From: Eubacterium sp.
GTDB taxonomy: Bacteria; Bacillota; Clostridia; Lachnospirales; Lachnospiraceae
Reading direction: 5' to 3'
Assembly (NCBI GenBank): GCA_022769785.1
Contig: JALEIY010000109.1
Location: forward strand, 1 to 41,661
Length of the DNA stretch: 41,661 nt
Part shown: positions 41,301 to 41,661 of the stretch, in pieces
How positions within the stretch are numbered: the stretch's first letter is position 1
How the letters are laid out: every line of letters starts with the position of its first letter
Notes under the pieces: model-generated
What the model was told of the DNA's origin: nothing
The model's input: only the letters and a program-made list of their open reading frames with translations
Database searches by the model: none
Program-made: the position numbers and the translations under genes

Positions 41301-41661
41301 TCACTCCACCTGCCTTCTTATTTCTTCCAGTACATCCTGTGCCGAATGTTTTTCCAATATATGATACTGGTAACCTGTCTGTCTGGCGTCAAAACCACAC
41401 AGTGTATTATACGGACAATAATCACAGGCTGTTCCACGGTCATTTTTATATGGATGCGGAAGAATATCTCCGAGATAAATCTGCTCGCCCATTTTTCGGA
41501 TTTTTTCTCTTGTATAAGACGAAATCATCTGGAAATCTTCCGTATGAAGGACAGAGGAATACTGGTAGGGGCTTCCATCCTTTTTCAGTCGTACATTGGC
41601 TGATACAAAATCGCTTTCCCCATGCTCGAGCTGTTCCAGAATCTGCGGGTCTTCATTGGTG
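41301..41661 (-). CDS. addB: ATP-dependent nuclease subunit B, C-terminal part (5' end outside window)
   Basis: The reading frame is open to the window edge, so the ATG at 41528 in the track is not the start. The visible 119 residues begin TNEDPQILEQLEHGESDFVSANVRLKKDGSPYQYSS. They contain CDYCPYNTLCGFD, which matches the C-terminal cysteines of the AddB iron-sulfur nuclease domain. Gene order addB-addA is the standard arrangement. The stop and the addA ATG are separated by one base. Confidence 0.92.
   Translation of the reverse strand, partial: TNEDPQILEQLEHGESDFVSANVRLKKDGSPYQYSSVLHTEDFQMISSYTREKIRKMGEQIYLGDILPHPYKNDRGTACDYCPYNTLCGFDARQTGYQYHILEKHSAQDVLEEIRRQVE

Overview
The window looks like chromosomal DNA from an anaerobic, low-to-mid GC Gram-positive of the class Clostridia, most likely a Lachnospiraceae-type gut bacterium. 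This rests on gene content and neighbourhood: RNase J and RNase Y, an IreB-RuvX-DUF1292 block, a Na+-pumping decarboxylase operon, a selenium-dependent molybdenum hydroxylase cluster, AddAB, a SpoIIM-like protein, and strong AGGAGG-type ribosome binding sites. No database search was possible, so the genus is not assigned. Nearly all genes are on the minus strand. The five convincing plus-strand genes are the HPr-like gene, dacF, the heptad-repeat coiled-coil gene, yqeC and a small membrane protein gene. No tRNA, rRNA, CRISPR array, intact transposase or prophage gene was seen.

Layout from left to right. (1) 1-4008, minus: mtaB, ireB, ruvX, a DUF1292 protein and rnjA (cut by the window start); tRNA modification, regulation and RNA decay. 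(2) 4104-4343, plus: an HPr-like protein without the phosphorylatable histidine. (3) 4501-6862: an iscS/nifS-type cysteine desulfurase followed by thiI, a sulfur relay for tRNA thiolation. (4) 7036-11103: a cytidylate-kinase-like protein, two MarR-type regulators, citrate synthase and a threonine aldolase. (5) 11104-11719: a non-coding stretch with a 152-nt extended hairpin, a dispersed 104-bp repeat and a 102-bp palindromic element. (6) 11720-16532: a five-gene biotin-dependent decarboxylase operon. It has a CoA-carboxyltransferase, an OadA-type carboxyltransferase, a biotin carrier, and the gamma and beta subunits of a Na+ pump. (7) 17126-18594: scpA-scpB, with a second palindromic element lodged between them. 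(8) 18695-20476, plus: a D,D-carboxypeptidase and a heptad-repeat coiled-coil protein. (9) 20637-27154: yqeB, yqeC, xpt, mocA-like, xdhA, xdhC and xdhB, a xanthine dehydrogenase or purine hydroxylase locus of the selenium-dependent kind. (10) 27268-31717: a SpoIIM-like membrane protein, the second copy of the 104-bp repeat, rny, recX and recA (with probable LexA boxes). (11) 31982-34041: dfrA, an exported protein, a MIF-like tautomerase and queF. (12) 34179-41661: a small membrane protein, then hslO, a SAM methyltransferase, cardiolipin synthase, addA and the end of addB.

The metabolic genes share themes. The oad operon and citrate synthase both act on oxaloacetate. The xdh locus joins a molybdenum hydroxylase to its cofactor-maturation proteins and to xanthine salvage. 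The cysteine desulfurase next to thiI supplies sulfur for tRNA modification.

The most unusual signal is a pair of about 100-bp palindromic elements, at 11611-11712 and 17731-17826. They share a conserved, foldable core but have different flanking arms, and each pair of arms is self-complementary. One of them sits between scpA and scpB and is read in frame upstream of the true scpB start. The core resembles the end hairpins of IS200/IS605-type elements, but whether these are transposon-derived miniature elements or a structured RNA family cannot be decided from this sequence alone.
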